Origin: Litchfieldella qijiaojingensis
Lineage (GTDB): Bacteria > Pseudomonadota > Gammaproteobacteria > Pseudomonadales > Halomonadaceae
DNA: 64,000 nt
Assembly (NCBI RefSeq): GCF_014651875.1
Contig: NZ_BMXS01000003.1
Span: 1 to 64,000 of the forward strand
Reading direction: 5' to 3'
The position numbers and the translations under genes are program-made. Positions 9,763-25,061 of this stretch are shown in pieces (within the stretch, counting starts at the first letter, position 1; the number at the start of each line of letters is the position of its first letter). The notes below the pieces were generated by a model that did no database searches, was not told where the DNA came from, and saw nothing but the letters and a program-made list of their open reading frames with translations.

Positions 9763-10862
9763 GACTCCTTGTATTCGTCGCTGTTCATGTCGTCGGGCAA
9801 CGCAACTTTCATCTCGACCACCGTTTCCTTACCGAAGTAATCAACGAAAGCCGGACTGGCCTGGCTAGCCCAACCATCGCCATCTCGCTCCAAGGTCAGC
9901 ACCTTGAGTTCGTGTTCACTGGCCAGCGCCATCGCTTCATCGGGGCCCAGTACCAGTAACGCTGTCGCCCAGGCATCTGCCCAGGCGTTGGACCGGTGCA
10001 AGACCGATACCGAGGCCAGGTTATGGCGTATCGGATAGCCGTCGCGCGGGTCGATGGTATGCGAGTAACGCCGTCCGTCCTCCTCGAAATAGTTGCGGTA
10101 GCCTCCCGAAGTCGCCACCGACATATCATGCAACGGCAGCACATGCTGGGCTACCCGCCGGCTGCCATCGGGTACCTCCACTCCTATCCGCCATGGGGTC
10201 TCGCTCTCATCACGATAGCCCTTGACGAGCAGCTCGCCACCTATGTTGACCAGATAGTGATCGATATCTTGAGAATCGAGATACGACGCCACCCTGTCGG
10301 TAGCATGCCCCTTGGCGACCCCCGACAGATCCACGAACACATCGCTCAAGCGCTGCGCCCGGAGATTCTCGACATCGACTTCCAGCTTGTCGGGACCGAT
10401 CTTGGCCAAGCGAGCCTGCAGTTCACCCTTGTCGGGTACCTCGCGTGGCCGTGCCTCCGGACCAAAACTCCATAGATTGACCAGCTCGCCGATGGTGACA
10501 TCGAAGGCGCCACCACTCGCCTCGGCCACCGCTTCACTGACCGCCAAGACTTCTATCAGTTCCTCGGACAGCGTCTGCCACTCGCCGACCGGTGCCTCGT
10601 TGAAAGCCATCAACTCGGAATCATCGCGGTAGGTGGACATGGCCGCATCCACCGCCTCGAGCTCTTCCAGGAGGCCGGCCTCGAGCGCTTCGGCACGACT
10701 GCGAGTCAAAGGATCGGCGATAGTGACTTCATAGAAGGTGCCGAAGATCTCGCCTTCCATACGCACCGGCGAATCGAGTTTGGGGTCGGCATCGGAACAG
10801 CCGACCATCAGCGCGGTCAGCACACCGAACACTACCGTGATCACGGATGCTTTCGCTTGCAT
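9759..10862 (-). CDS. apbE: FAD:protein FMN transferase, lipoprotein
   Basis: 367 aa. A signal peptide with lipobox LMVGC gives a lipidated Cys22, so the mature protein is anchored in the periplasm. The ApbE fold is evident (EIFGTFYEVTI; MSTYRDDSELMAFN; DLSGVAKGHATDRVASYL; GGELLVKG; SHTIDPRDGYP). ApbE covalently attaches FMN to Thr of target flavoproteins such as NqrB/NqrC or RnfG; no such target is encoded here. The start at 10862 leaves an AGGAG site 11 nt upstream and makes the signal peptide begin correctly. It overlaps glmU by 4 bp. Confidence 0.93.
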   Translation of the reverse strand: MQAKASVITVVFGVLTALMVGCSDADPKLDSPVRMEGEIFGTFYEVTIADPLTRSRAEALEAGLLEELEAVDAAMSTYRDDSELMAFNEAPVGEWQTLSEELIEVLAVSEAVAEASGGAFDVTIGELVNLWSFGPEARPREVPDKGELQARLAKIGPDKLEVDVENLRAQRLSDVFVDLSGVAKGHATDRVASYLDSQDIDHYLVNIGGELLVKGYRDESETPWRIGVEVPDGSRRVAQHVLPLHDMSVATSGGYRNYFEEDGRRYSHTIDPRDGYPIRHNLASVSVLHRSNAWADAWATALLVLGPDEAMALASEHELKVLTLERDGDGWASQASPAFVDYFGKETVVEMKVALPDDMNSDEYKES

Positions 10863-10878
10863 GCTTCGTTTCTCGCTC

Positions 10879-11676
10879 CTACCAGAAGAACCACAATAAC
10901 CACAGTCCAAACACTACGCGATAGATCACGAAGGGCTGCATGCCGATGCGCTTGATGAACACCAGGAAGTAGTGAATGCACAGGTAGGCGCTGATGCCTG
11001 AAAGCAAGGTCCCCGCAACCAAGGCCCCCCAATCGACGGCTTGCGGTTCGAGCAACAGGTTGCATACCTCGAGCCCACCAGCGAGCACGATTACCGGAAT
11101 CGACATCAGAAAGGAGAAGCGCGCCGCTCCTTCACGGCTCATGCCCAGCAAAAGTGCCACCGTGATGGTAATGCCCGATCGCGAGGTACCGGGAATCAAT
11201 GCCAGTGCCTGAGCGATGCCGACCAACAGGGCATCCTTCAAGGTGAGCTGGTATTCGTTACGATTGCCGCGGCCATGCCAGTCGGCATAACCCAACAAGA
11301 GGCCGAAACCAATCAACCCACTCGCCAGCAACAGCGGCGAACGCATGGCAACCTCGATGGTGTCGTGAAATGCCAGCCCCGCCAACCCTACGGGAATGGT
11401 CGCCAGCAGCACCCACCAGGCCAGGCGGCCATCCGAGTCAGTGCCTCGCCCACTCACCGACGCCAGCCAGCTACGTGTCATGCCAAGCAGTTCGCGGCGA
11501 AAATAGAGTACCACCGCCGCCAGGCTGCCCACATGCAAAGCCACATCGAAGGCCAGACCTTGGTCCGGCCAGATGGTGAGCTCGGGAACCAGGATCAGAT
11601 GCGCGGAACTGGAAATCGGCAGGAACTCGGTCAGTCCCTGCACGATGGAAAGTACGAAGACTTGCAGCCACTCCAT
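10879..11676 (-). CDS. uppP: undecaprenyl-diphosphate phosphatase (BacA/UppP)
   Basis: 265 aa, 7-8 predicted membrane helices. The catalytic motifs are present: GLTEFLPISSSAHLI near residue 15 and the PGTSRSGITIT loop near residue 165. It recycles undecaprenyl pyrophosphate to the monophosphate carrier at the inner membrane, which peptidoglycan synthesis needs. It lies 16 bp upstream of apbE, giving a plausible uppP-apbE-glmU-glmS transcription unit centred on cell envelope precursors. Confidence 0.96.
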   Translation of the reverse strand: MEWLQVFVLSIVQGLTEFLPISSSAHLILVPELTIWPDQGLAFDVALHVGSLAAVVLYFRRELLGMTRSWLASVSGRGTDSDGRLAWWVLLATIPVGLAGLAFHDTIEVAMRSPLLLASGLIGFGLLLGYADWHGRGNRNEYQLTLKDALLVGIAQALALIPGTSRSGITITVALLLGMSREGAARFSFLMSIPVIVLAGGLEVCNLLLEPQAVDWGALVAGTLLSGISAYLCIHYFLVFIKRIGMQPFVIYRVVFGLWLLWFFW

Positions 11677-11898
11677 TGGGGGTTTCCCTTGACCTGAACG
11701 TTTACGCTACCGACAAGCAGCAAGGATGTTCGCCGGTACTACACCCGCGTGGCTTCACCGGGCCGGCCGCTGAGAGCATACACATCTTTACCGATGCTGT
11801 CCGCCCGGTCCATCGCCGAACCACGGAAGCTGATCGCTTCGCAGACCGTGCTTCCCAGCAACGCCATCGAGAGGCTGACGAGATGGGTGCGCATGGCG

Positions 11899-13272
11899 TC
11901 AAAGCCCACTCAGGATCGCCGTGGCAATACTGAAGTAGATCAATACCCCGGAAGCGTCGATCAGGGTGGTGACCAACGGTGCCGAGGCAGTGGCCGGGTC
12001 CCAGCCTACCCGATTGAGCAGGAAGGGAAGGCACATGCCGAGCAGGCTACCGAACAGGACGATGGTCACCATGCTCATGGCCACGACCATGGCCACCGCT
12101 TCACCGCCACGCAGTATACCGATAGGAGCCACGGCGACCGCCATGGTCACACCCAGCGAACCGGCCACCAGCAGCTCTCGGCCAAGCAGCTTGCCCCAAT
12201 CCTTGAGACCGACATCGCCGATGGCCATACCTCGGACCATCAGGGTCGCCGCCTGGGCTCCAGCGTTACCGCCGCTGCCAATCAGCAACGGCAGGAAGAA
12301 CACCAGCGCCACCTGGGCGGTGATGATGTCTTCGAAATAGGCGATACCGGCACCGGAGAACAGATTGGCAAACACCAGCAACACCAGCCAGATCACCCGC
12401 TTGCGGTACAAGCTCCACAGCGGCACCCGGCTGACGCCATCTTCCAGTTGGCCGATCGACATCCCCTTGTGGATATCTTCGGTGGCCTCGGACTCTGCCA
12501 CGTCCATGGCATCGTCGTAGGTGACGATCCCCACCAGGCGCTCCTCGGCATCGATTACCGGTACCGCCAGCAGATCGTAACGTGCCACTAGGCGAGCAGC
12601 CTCTTCCTGGGGGTCGTCGACCCGGACGCTGATCACGTCCTTGATCATCAGGTCATCGACCCGAGCCCCGGGTCGCGCCACCATCAACTGACGCAACGAC
12701 ATGGTGCCGGCCAGACGCCCCTCTTCGTCCAACACGTAGATCTGATAGACGGTTTCGGCATCCGGCGCCGTCTGACGCACCCGCATCAGTGCCTGCGATA
12801 CCGTCATGCCGCTAGGAATGGCTACGTAGTCAGAGGTCATTACCGCCCCGGCGGTGCCTTCCTCGTAACTGGCCAGGCGCTTGATGTCCTCGCGTTCCTG
12901 ACGTGCCATGCGTCGCAGCAGGCCTTCACGGCGGTCCTCGTCGAGCAGGTTGAAAAGGTCGGCACGCTCGTCGGAGCCCATCTCCTCGAACAACGCGAGC
13001 AGCGTCTCGTCGGACATCGCCTCGGCCAGCTCCTCCTGTGCCTCTGCCGGCAGATAGCCGTACACATTGGCACGGCGTTCGATCGACAACAGGTTGAGAA
13101 GGGAGAAGACGGTGGACGCATCGTCATCCTCCTCGAGAATCCCCTCAAGAATTTCGGCAATGTCCGCGGCACGCAACTCGGGTAGCAGTTCCTCCAGAGG
13201 GCCCGTGTCATCCTGTTCCAGCGCTGCCACCAGAACGCTTTTCTGTTCGTTCAGAGCTTCGTTCAATGCCAT
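11899..13272 (-). CDS. mgtE: magnesium transporter MgtE
   Basis: 457 aa. MgtE architecture in order: an N-terminal superhelical domain (about 10-130), paired CBS domains (about 135-255, with VDDLMIKDVISVRVDDPQ), then five membrane helices (about 285-457, with the conserved GGNAGAQAATLMVRG). The cytosolic N and CBS domains act as the Mg2+ gate. The ATG at 13272 is preferred over 13278 because AGGAGG sits 6 nt upstream. No M-box riboswitch is apparent in the leader. Confidence 0.95.
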   Translation of the reverse strand: MALNEALNEQKSVLVAALEQDDTGPLEELLPELRAADIAEILEGILEEDDDASTVFSLLNLLSIERRANVYGYLPAEAQEELAEAMSDETLLALFEEMGSDERADLFNLLDEDRREGLLRRMARQEREDIKRLASYEEGTAGAVMTSDYVAIPSGMTVSQALMRVRQTAPDAETVYQIYVLDEEGRLAGTMSLRQLMVARPGARVDDLMIKDVISVRVDDPQEEAARLVARYDLLAVPVIDAEERLVGIVTYDDAMDVAESEATEDIHKGMSIGQLEDGVSRVPLWSLYRKRVIWLVLLVFANLFSGAGIAYFEDIITAQVALVFFLPLLIGSGGNAGAQAATLMVRGMAIGDVGLKDWGKLLGRELLVAGSLGVTMAVAVAPIGILRGGEAVAMVVAMSMVTIVLFGSLLGMCLPFLLNRVGWDPATASAPLVTTLIDASGVLIYFSIATAILSGL

Positions 13273-13337
13273 AGGCATCCTCCTGACACCCTATCGACCC
13301 TAAGGTTTGTCTGAATACTGCTTGAGTTCGGCAATAC

Positions 13338-13373
13338 GAAAAACGCCCCTGGAACTAGCAGTTCTAGGGGCGT
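13338..13373 (-). terminator. rho-independent terminator of the ATP synthase operon
   Basis: A 14-bp stem (13343-13356 with 13360-13373, one mismatch, loop AGC) is followed on the minus strand by a run of five U. It lies 24 bp downstream of the atpC stop and before mgtE, so it ends the atp transcript. Confidence 0.88.
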
Positions 13374-13396
13374 CGATAGGCCGTCGAAACGTCGAC

Positions 13397-13825
13397 TCAG
13401 CCCTTGCCTGCCTTCTTGCGCAATTGCTGGATCGTGCGCAACTGGGCCACCGCTTCGGCCAGCTCGGCAGCGGCACGACCGTAGTCGATTTCCGCGGATG
13501 CGTCGTTCATTTCCTTCAACGCATGCTGTCTGGCCTCTTCGGCGGCCGCCTCGTCCAGGTCGGCGGCCCGCACGGCGGTATCGGCCAGGACCGACACCAG
13601 GTCAGGCTGGACTTCGAGGAAGCCACCGGTGACATAGTAGTTCTCTTCCTGACCACCGTCGTGGATGACCCTCACCGGCCCCGGATGGAGCTCGGTCAGC
13701 AGCGGCGCGTGACCCGGCAGGATCCCGAGATCCCCCATCACGCCGGCTGCGATGACCTGCTCGACTTCGCCCGAGAAGATCGACGCCTCGGCGCTGACGA
13801 TCTCGCACTTGAAGCTTTTCGCCAT
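13397..13825 (-). CDS. atpC: F1Fo ATP synthase subunit epsilon
   Basis: 142 aa, normal length. The N-terminal beta-sandwich is clear ([38 protein letters not shown]). A C-terminal helical hairpin follows (about 88-138). In F1 it sits on the central stalk with gamma and can inhibit ATP hydrolysis. It is the last gene of atpIBEFHAGDC, 27 bp after atpD. Confidence 0.96.
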   Translation of the reverse strand: MAKSFKCEIVSAEASIFSGEVEQVIAAGVMGDLGILPGHAPLLTELHPGPVRVIHDGGQEENYYVTGGFLEVQPDLVSVLADTAVRAADLDEAAAEEARQHALKEMNDASAEIDYGRAAAELAEAVAQLRTIQQLRKKAGKG

Positions 13826-13852
13826 AGCTATGTCCCCTTTGGGTGGACGACC

Positions 13853-15331
<1,479 letters not shown>

Positions 15332-16213
15332 CTATACGGCTGCCGCACCACCAACGATCTCGGAGATTTCCTGGGTGATGGCCGCCTGACGGGCCTTGTT
15401 GTACACCAGCTCCAGGTCATCGATCAGATTGCCGGCGTTATCGGTGGCGCTCTTCATGGCGATCATGCGTGCTGCTTGTTCGCAAGCGGCATTCTCGACC
15501 ACCGACTGATAGACCTGCGATTCGATGAAACGCACCAGCAAACTATCCAGCAGCGCCTTGGCATCCGGCTCATACAGGTAGTCCCAGGTACTGGGACGGG
15601 TCTGTTCTTCGTCTTGCTTGTCATTTCCCATATCGGTAGACAAGGGCAACAATTGGCGCACGACCGGTTTCTGAGTCATGGTGTTGACGAACTCGTTGTA
15701 CACTACGTACAGACGATCGATGCGGCCCTCATCATAGGCTTCCAGCATGATCTTGACGCTACCGATCAGGTCCTGCACCTCCGGTGCTTCGCCCAAGCCA
15801 CTCCTGGCGGCTACCAACTCTCCGCCATACTTGCGGAAGAAAGCGCTGGCCTTGGCCCCCAAGGCGCAGAACTGCAGTTCCACACCACGGTCGCGCCAGG
15901 CCTTGGCATCCCTGAGCACCGCCTTGAACAGGTTGACGTTCAAGCCACCGCACAGTCCGCGATCGGACGACACCACGATGAAACCGACACGCTTGGTCTC
16001 TCGCTCGATCATGTAGTCGTGACGATACTCTGGATTGGCATCGGCGATATGACCGACCACGTTGCGGATCTGGCGAGCATAGGGCTGACTCGCCTTCATG
16101 CGATCCTGGGCTCTACGCATCTTCGATGCAGCGACCATCTCCATGGCGCTGGTGATCTTCTGCGTATTCTTGATGCTCCCGATCTGGGTGCGTATCTCTT
16201 TTGCAGCTGCCAT
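15332..16213 (-). CDS. atpG: F1Fo ATP synthase subunit gamma
   Basis: 293 aa. The central rotor shaft, with conserved coiled-coil ends: N-terminal [20 protein letters not shown] and C-terminal [20 protein letters not shown]. The [11 protein letters not shown] motif near residue 85 is diagnostic. Gene order and length are normal. Confidence 0.97.
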   Translation of the reverse strand: MAAAKEIRTQIGSIKNTQKITSAMEMVAASKMRRAQDRMKASQPYARQIRNVVGHIADANPEYRHDYMIERETKRVGFIVVSSDRGLCGGLNVNLFKAVLRDAKAWRDRGVELQFCALGAKASAFFRKYGGELVAARSGLGEAPEVQDLIGSVKIMLEAYDEGRIDRLYVVYNEFVNTMTQKPVVRQLLPLSTDMGNDKQDEEQTRPSTWDYLYEPDAKALLDSLLVRFIESQVYQSVVENAACEQAARMIAMKSATDNAGNLIDDLELVYNKARQAAITQEISEIVGGAAAV

Positions 16214-16254
16214 AGCGATCTACCCTCTCGTTCCTGACCCTCAGAAGCTTTCAA

Positions 16255-16283
16255 GGCCCACCCCGGCACTTCCGGGGCGGGCC
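16255..16283 (-). other. intra-operon hairpin between atpA and atpG
   Basis: A 12-bp stem with one mismatch (16255-16266 with 16272-16283, loop CACTT) lies in the atpA-atpG gap. No U-tract follows, so it more likely stabilises or paces the message than terminates it. Subunit stoichiometry (3 alpha, 1 gamma) makes partial attenuation plausible; this is inference. Confidence 0.5.
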
Positions 16284-16290
16284 AATGGCA

Positions 16291-17835
<1,545 letters not shown>

Positions 17836-17851
17836 GCCATGTCCCTCAAAC

Positions 17852-18388
17852 TCAGGCGGAAAGGGTTTCGTGGAGGCGATTCAGTCGACCGCGTACCGAG
17901 CCGTCGATGACGGTATCGCCGGCACGCAGGATGACGCCGCCCAGCAAGCTGGGGTCCACCTGAGTGGTAATGGAGATTTCGCGATTGAGGCGTTTCTTGA
18001 GTGCACTGCCGAGCGTTTCCTGCTGATTAGCATTCAGCTCGAAGGCCGACACGATGATCACATCCATGCGCCGGTCATGCTCGGCACGGAATGCCTCGAA
18101 CTGCTGTGCAATCGCTGCCAATGCCGGCAGGCGACCCTTCTCACCCAGGTGATCGAGGAAACGTCGGGCCGCGTCATCGACTTCAGACTCGGACACCTCG
18201 ATCAGAATTTCCACCTTGCGGGCGGTATCTAGCTTGGGATGAGAAAAGATCTCCTGCATCTCGTTCACGGAAGCGACCCGGCCAAGCTTGCCCAACAGCT
18301 CGGACCAGGCCTCAAGTACCTCGTGATCGCGCGCGTACTCGAACGCCGCCTTAGCGTAGGGTCGAGCGACGGTAGACGTTTCCGCCAT
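17852..18388 (-). CDS. atpH: F1Fo ATP synthase subunit delta
   Basis: 178 aa. Delta/OSCP subunit linking the b-dimer stator to the top of F1. It begins with the typical [14 protein letters not shown] segment and ends with [27 protein letters not shown]. It lies 11 bp after atpF. Confidence 0.96.
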   Translation of the reverse strand: MAETSTVARPYAKAAFEYARDHEVLEAWSELLGKLGRVASVNEMQEIFSHPKLDTARKVEILIEVSESEVDDAARRFLDHLGEKGRLPALAAIAQQFEAFRAEHDRRMDVIIVSAFELNANQQETLGSALKKRLNREISITTQVDPSLLGGVILRAGDTVIDGSVRGRLNRLHETLSA

Positions 18389-18399
18389 GGATCACCTCC

Positions 18400-18870
18400 T
18401 CAAAGCTCTTTGGCGAGTTTGTCGACGAGTTGGCCATGTTGCTTCTCGTCGATGGAGGCCTCCAGTATCCGCTCCGCGCCTTCGATGGCGAGTCGCGATA
18501 CCTGGACACGCAGCTCTTCTTTCGCGCGGTTGATTTCCTGCTCGATCTCGGACTTGGCATTGTTGATCATGCGCTCACCTTCCAGGCGAGCGCTGTCACG
18601 TGCCTCTTCGATCATCTGGGTAGACCGCTTGCGGGCCTGCTCCAGGATTTCGGCTGCCTGTTCCTTGCTCTCACGCAGAGTCTCGTTGGCTTGTTCTTGC
18701 GCCAACTCGAGATCCCGCGTTGCACGGCTGGCAGCGTCCAAGCCATCGGCAATCTTCTTCTGGCGTTCCTGCAAGGCCTGCATGACCGGTGGCCAGACAA
18801 ACTTCATGCAGAACCAGACGAAGACCGCGAAAGCAATAGCCTGGCCGATCAGGGTAAGGTTCAGATTCAC
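18400..18870 (-). CDS. atpF: F1Fo ATP synthase subunit b
   Basis: 156 aa. One N-terminal membrane helix ([20 protein letters not shown]) is followed by a long charged coiled coil forming the peripheral stalk. [10 protein letters not shown] at the start and length match the gammaproteobacterial subunit. It lies between atpE and atpH. Confidence 0.96.
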   Translation of the reverse strand: MNLNLTLIGQAIAFAVFVWFCMKFVWPPVMQALQERQKKIADGLDAASRATRDLELAQEQANETLRESKEQAAEILEQARKRSTQMIEEARDSARLEGERMINNAKSEIEQEINRAKEELRVQVSRLAIEGAERILEASIDEKQHGQLVDKLAKEL

Positions 18871-18935
18871 GCCAGCACCTCTCGCGTCACAAGTTTGGGG
18901 TTGAAGTCACAACGGGTCGTATCGACCACCGTGGC

Positions 18936-19202
<267 letters not shown>

Positions 19203-19237
19203 TCAAGTGGTTTAGCGGGTTAAGGGGGTTAGCGAAA

Positions 19238-20514
<1,277 letters not shown>

Positions 20515-20714
20515 GCTCTCCGTCTGCGCTGCTATCTGCCAAAATCGCTGCCGCGGTCAATCCGGCGGCAAGCCCGGACGCGATTATAGGGAAGCCCCCC
20601 AGTCCCTTCAACCGAAGTCGGCGCGATTCTGCACGATATCACGCCAGATTACGACCAAATGGCAAGAAATGTGTGACGAATCAATTTAGCTCGCTAACGA
20701 AAAGGGCGTTCCCC

Positions 20715-21650
20715 TCAGCGGATGTGGGCCAGGATGCCGTCGAGTTCGTCGAGACTCGAATAACGGATGGTCAGCCGCCCCTTGCCGCTGCGGCTGTGTT
20801 GAATCTTGACCGGTGCCCCCAGCAGCTCGCCGAGCTGGTTCTCTAGCCGCCCCACATCGCCAGGGGGAGTCTCGCGCGTCTTTTTTGTCGGTTCGCCATT
20901 GACCAGACGCTTGACCAGGGCTTCGGTATCGCGAACCGTCAGATCCTTGTTGACCACCTCATGGGCAGCCTGGCGCTGCTTGGCGCCAGACAGCGCCAGC
21001 AGAGCACGAGCATGTCCCATGTCCAGATCGCCGCGCTCGAGGAGGGTCTGCACTTCAGGGTCGAGTGCCAGCAGGCGCAGCAGGTTGGCCACCTGTGCAC
21101 GTGACTTGCCTACCGCGTCGGCGACCTGCTGCTGGGTCAAGTCGAACTCGTCCATCAGGCGCTTGTGTGCCAGGGCTTCCTCGATAGGATTGAGGTTTTC
21201 GCGCTGGATGTTCTCGATCAGCGCCAACGCCAGGGCAACCTGGTCGCTGACGTCGCGAACCACTGCCGGAATGACATCGAGCTCGGCCAGTTGAGCGGCC
21301 CGCCAACGGCGCTCGCCGGCGATGATTTCGTAACGCTCGTCCCCCAGCGGCCTGACGACGATGGGCTGCATCACGCCCTGGGCACGGATCGAGTCGGCAA
21401 GCTCTTCCAGTGCCTCGGGCTGGATGTCACGGCGCGGTTGATACTTGCCACGCGACAACTGCCCCAGCGGCAGGCGCTCCAGACGCTCTTCCGCCGCTGA
21501 GGACATGTCAGGGGACAGGTCGATGCTGCTGCCATCGACACCGGCAAACAGGATGTCGGTATCGGCCTCGCCCTCCAGGGTCTCGCGACGGCGGGCACCG
21601 GCGCCGATCAGGGCATCCAGGCCGCGTCCAAGGGCACGTTTACGTGTCAT
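20715..21650 (-). CDS. parB: chromosome-partitioning protein ParB
   Basis: 311 aa. N-terminal ParA-contact segment (KRALGRGLDALIG), CTPase/ParB domain with GERRWRAAQLA, HTH that reads parS (TQQQVADAVGKSRAQVANLLRLL), and a C-terminal dimerisation end. The ATG at 21650 has GAGGA upstream; the GTG at 21656 is too close to it. It forms an operon with parA (29 bp apart). Its likely binding sites lie 35-41 kb away at recF-gyrB-gmhB. Confidence 0.96.
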   Translation of the reverse strand: MTRKRALGRGLDALIGAGARRRETLEGEADTDILFAGVDGSSIDLSPDMSSAAEERLERLPLGQLSRGKYQPRRDIQPEALEELADSIRAQGVMQPIVVRPLGDERYEIIAGERRWRAAQLAELDVIPAVVRDVSDQVALALALIENIQRENLNPIEEALAHKRLMDEFDLTQQQVADAVGKSRAQVANLLRLLALDPEVQTLLERGDLDMGHARALLALSGAKQRQAAHEVVNKDLTVRDTEALVKRLVNGEPTKKTRETPPGDVGRLENQLGELLGAPVKIQHSRSGKGRLTIRYSSLDELDGILAHIR

Positions 21651-21679
21651 CGGCACTTCCTCGCATGAATTCCGCCGCG

Positions 21680-22450
21680 CTACAGCGACAGACGACGAAT
21701 CAATTCCTTGGCCAACACCCGGTGGGCCTGGCTACCGCGCGAGAAACGCGCGTACTTGGTAACTGGCAGGCCATGGCTGGGAGCCTCGGCGACCCGCACA
21801 TTGCGCGGCACCGTGGTCTTGAGCAGGGTGTCGCCGAAATAGTCGCGCAATTGTTTGCTGACGTCGCGTGTCAGGCTGTTGCGCGAATCGAACATGGTCC
21901 GCACGATGCCAAAGATCGCCAGCTTGGGATTCACTCTGTCCTTGATCTGGTCGACGGTATCGAGCAGCGCTGAAAGCCCTTCCAAGGCATAGAACTCGCA
22001 CTGCAGGGGAATCAACACGCCGTTGGCGGCAGTCAGGGCATTGACGGTAAGCATGTTGAGCGAGGGAGGACAATCGATCAGCACCACATCGTACTCACCG
22101 GCCACGGCTTCGATGGCGTTGCCAAGACAGCGTTCGCGTCCCTCGTCACGGTCGAGCAAATCGACCTCGGCGGCGGTCAGGTCGCCATTGCCCGGCAGCA
22201 GCGCGTAGCCGGCATCGGGGCAATCGAGGATCACCTCGGCAGCCCGCTTGTCGCCCATCAACACATCGAGTGCACTGCCATCCAGCTCATGCTTGTCGAT
22301 ACCGCTACCCATGGTGGCATGTCCCTGGGGATCGAGATCGATCAGCAACACCCGCCGATCCAGCGCTGCCAGGCTGGCGGCAAGGTTGACGGCCGTGGTG
22401 GTCTTGCCCACCCCGCCCTTCTGATTGGTCAAGGCGATGATCTTGGTCAC
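21680..22450 (-). CDS. parA: chromosome-partitioning ATPase ParA (Soj)
   Basis: 256 aa. Deviant Walker A (NQKGGVGKTTTAVNLA) at residues 8-23 identifies a ParA/MinD ATPase. Walker A' (LLIDLDPQGHATMGSG) and Walker B (YDVVLIDCPPSLNML) follow. With ParB it segregates the origin region. The order mnmG-rsmG-parA-parB is the classic origin-linked block. Confidence 0.97.
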   Translation of the reverse strand: MTKIIALTNQKGGVGKTTTAVNLAASLAALDRRVLLIDLDPQGHATMGSGIDKHELDGSALDVLMGDKRAAEVILDCPDAGYALLPGNGDLTAAEVDLLDRDEGRERCLGNAIEAVAGEYDVVLIDCPPSLNMLTVNALTAANGVLIPLQCEFYALEGLSALLDTVDQIKDRVNPKLAIFGIVRTMFDSRNSLTRDVSKQLRDYFGDTLLKTTVPRNVRVAEAPSHGLPVTKYARFSRGSQAHRVLAKELIRRLSL

Positions 22451-22506
22451 GAGCGGCTTCCTTCCTGAGTCCGGCTCCCTGGTGGCGGGCAGCCTGAGTG
22501 TTCTCG

Positions 22507-23169
22507 TTACGGCGCCTCGTGGCGGCGCAATGTCAACAGATGCCGTTGCCCGGGCTCCCCGGGAACCCGCAACGTCTGGCGACTGACAAGCACGATCCCG
22601 GCCGGCAAGCGCTGCAACTCGTCATCCGGGTAGCGTCCCTTCATGGCCAGCCACTCGCCATCGGTAGCCAGCAGGGGCTCGGACAGGGAGACGAAATCCT
22701 CCAGGCTGGCGAACGCCCGTGAGATCACCTGATCGAAGGGGCGGTCCTTGTGGGCCTCGACCCGTGCCTGCACCGAAACCACATTGTTCAGCCCCAATTC
22801 CAGCACAGCCTGGCGTTGAAAACGCACTTTCTTGCCGTTGCTATCGAGCAAGGTCACCGCCAGCTCGGGACGGAGGATCGCCACGACCAACCCCGGCAAC
22901 CCAGGACCGGCGCCCACGTCAAGCAGCCGCGGCCCACGCACGGCGGGCAATACCGCGGCGCTGTCGAGTAGGTGCTTGGTCACCATTTCATCCAGCGAGC
23001 GTACCGCGGTGAGGTTATAGGCGCGATTCCACTTGTGCAACAAAGCCAGTAATGCCAATAACTGCTCGCGCTGGCGGGCATCAGGTTGCAAACCCAGTTC
23101 GGCGAGCCCGCTATCCAGACTGGCGATCACGGCCGGCGTCATGCCGGGCATCGAAACACCCAAACTCAT
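22507..23169 (-). CDS. rsmG: 16S rRNA (guanine527-N7)-methyltransferase
   Basis: 220 aa. Rossmann SAM-binding motif [20 protein letters not shown] near residue 85. Family motifs include [26 protein letters not shown] and [13 protein letters not shown]. It methylates G527 of 16S rRNA. Its ATG overlaps the mnmG stop by 4 bp, so translation is coupled. Confidence 0.96.
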   Translation of the reverse strand: MSLGVSMPGMTPAVIASLDSGLAELGLQPDARQREQLLALLALLHKWNRAYNLTAVRSLDEMVTKHLLDSAAVLPAVRGPRLLDVGAGPGLPGLVVAILRPELAVTLLDSNGKKVRFQRQAVLELGLNNVVSVQARVEAHKDRPFDQVISRAFASLEDFVSLSEPLLATDGEWLAMKGRYPDDELQRLPAGIVLVSRQTLRVPGEPGQRHLLTLRRHEAP

Positions 23170-25061
23170 TCGTTCACCGCCCGCTTGTCGTCCAGCAGAC
23201 GGCGCTTCTTGAGATGGATCAACAGGATGGAAATCGCCGCCGGGGTCACGCCAGAGATGCGCCCGGCCTGGGCCAGGGTCTCGGGCCGGGCCGCCTTGAG
23301 CTTTTGGCGAATCTCATGGGACAACCCTTCGACCCGGTCATAGTCCAACGACTCGGGCAGCGGGGTGGCTTCGTGGCGCTTGAGCTTGTCGATTTCATCC
23401 TGCTGGCGATCGATGTAGCCCTGGTACTTGGCCTGGATCTGTACCTGCTCGGCAACTGCGGGATCCGTGACCGCCTCGCCGATCAAGTCGGCGACATCGT
23501 CATAAACGAGTTCCGGGCGCTTGAGCAGATCCATCAGGCTGTATTCGCGGGCCAGCGGCTTGCCGGTCTTGTCCTCGATGGCCTGGCCAGCCGGGCTGCC
23601 AGGCTGCACCCAGCTCGCCTTGAGACGGGCACTCTCGCGTTCGATGGTTTCACGCTTTTCGCTGAAGGCCGCCCAGCGTGTGTCATCGACCAGTCCCAGC
23701 TCACGACCGATCTCGGTAAGCCGCAAGTCGGCGTTGTCCTCGCGCAGCAGCAAGCGATATTCGGCTCGCGAGGTGAACATGCGATAGGGCTCCTGGGTGC
23801 CCAGAGTGATCAGGTCGTCGACCAGTACTCCCAGATAGGCCTCGTCACGGCGAGGTGACCAGCTCTCCTTGCCTTGTGCGCGACGCGCAGCGTTGAGCCC
23901 GGCCAATAGTCCTTGTGCGCCGGCTTCCTCGTAGCCGGTGGTGCCATTGATCTGCCCAGCGAAGAACAGGTTGTGGATAAATTTGGTCTCAAGCGAATGC
24001 CTGAGGTCCCGGGGATCGAAGAAGTCGTACTCGATAGCGTAACCGGGACGCGTGATGTGTGCGTTTTCCAACCCCTTGATCGAGCGCACCACCTCGAGCT
24101 GCACGTCGAACGGCAGCGAGGTCGAGATGCCATTGGGATAGAGCTCATGGGTATCCAGCCCTTCGGGCTCGATGAACACCTGATGGCTGGTCTTGTCGGC
24201 GAAACGATGCACTTTGTCCTCGATCGACGGACAGTAGCGAGGACCGATGCTCTCGATCGTGCCGGAGTACATCGGCGAGCGATCGAGATTGGCGAAGATG
24301 ATCTCGTGGGTGCGCTCGTTGGTGTGGGCGATATGGCAGCTTACCTGGCGAGGATGCATATCGCGAGTACCCATGTATGACATGACCGGTGTCGGCGTGT
24401 CGCCCGGCTGTTCCGCGAGCACCGAGAAATCGACACTCTTGGCGTCCAGGCGTGGCGGTGTGCCGGTCTTGAGTCGGGCCACATTGAACGGCAAGGCGCG
24501 CAATCGTTGAGCCAAGGCATTGGAGGGGGGATCGCCTGCTCGACCGCCGCGGCTCTGGTCAAGACCGATGTGCATCACGCCACCGAGGAAAGTCCCGGTA
24601 CACAGCACCACCGTTTCGGCATGGAAACGGATACCCGTCTCTGTGACCACGCCCCTGACAGTCTCGTTATCCACAATCAGATCGCCCGCAGCTTGCTGGA
24701 AAATTGTCAGCCCAGGCTGGTTTTCCAGGATGCTACGGATCGCGGCCTTGTAACGCACTCGATCGGCCTGGGCGCGTGTCGCACGCACCGCCGGGCCCTT
24801 GCGTGAATTGAGCACGCGGAACTGGATGCCTCCCCGGTCGGTGGCCAGAGCCATGGCACCGCCGAGAGCGTCGATCTCCTTGACCAGATGGCTCTTGCCA
24901 ATGCCCCCGATGGCGGGGTTGCACGACATTTGGCCCAACGTCTCGATGTTGTGAGTCAGCAGCAAGGTCTGACAGCCCATGCGGGCGGAGGCCAAAGCGG
25001 CTTCGGTTCCCGCATGGCCTCCGCCGATGACGATGACGTCAAAGCGGTCCGGGTAATCCAC
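23166..25061 (-). CDS. mnmG: tRNA uridine-5-carboxymethylaminomethyl modification enzyme MnmG
   Basis: 631 aa. FAD-binding [17 protein letters not shown] begins at about residue 11. It has the diagnostic [22 protein letters not shown] and the C-terminal helical domain. With MnmE it makes the cmnm5U34 modification in certain tRNAs. I choose the GTG at 25061 ([15 protein letters not shown]) because GAGGTG precedes it and the length matches other MnmG proteins; the frame continues to 25100 without support. Its partner mnmE is 24 kb away. Confidence 0.95.
   Translation of the reverse strand: MDYPDRFDVIVIGGGHAGTEAALASARMGCQTLLLTHNIETLGQMSCNPAIGGIGKSHLVKEIDALGGAMALATDRGGIQFRVLNSRKGPAVRATRAQADRVRYKAAIRSILENQPGLTIFQQAAGDLIVDNETVRGVVTETGIRFHAETVVLCTGTFLGGVMHIGLDQSRGGRAGDPPSNALAQRLRALPFNVARLKTGTPPRLDAKSVDFSVLAEQPGDTPTPVMSYMGTRDMHPRQVSCHIAHTNERTHEIIFANLDRSPMYSGTIESIGPRYCPSIEDKVHRFADKTSHQVFIEPEGLDTHELYPNGISTSLPFDVQLEVVRSIKGLENAHITRPGYAIEYDFFDPRDLRHSLETKFIHNLFFAGQINGTTGYEEAGAQGLLAGLNAARRAQGKESWSPRRDEAYLGVLVDDLITLGTQEPYRMFTSRAEYRLLLREDNADLRLTEIGRELGLVDDTRWAAFSEKRETIERESARLKASWVQPGSPAGQAIEDKTGKPLAREYSLMDLLKRPELVYDDVADLIGEAVTDPAVAEQVQIQAKYQGYIDRQQDEIDKLKRHEATPLPESLDYDRVEGLSHEIRQKLKAARPETLAQAGRISGVTPAAISILLIHLKKRRLLDDKRAVNE

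Noticed and set aside
7450-9840. A 796-aa plus-strand open frame opposite glmS and glmU
   Set aside because: It is antisense to two clearly identified genes, has no recognisable domain and reflects GC-rich codon bias on the other strand.
11677-11898. Possible riboswitch between uppP and mgtE
   Set aside because: A CTGAGAG-like string occurs, but the other TPP elements are missing and it is on the strand opposite to the genes.
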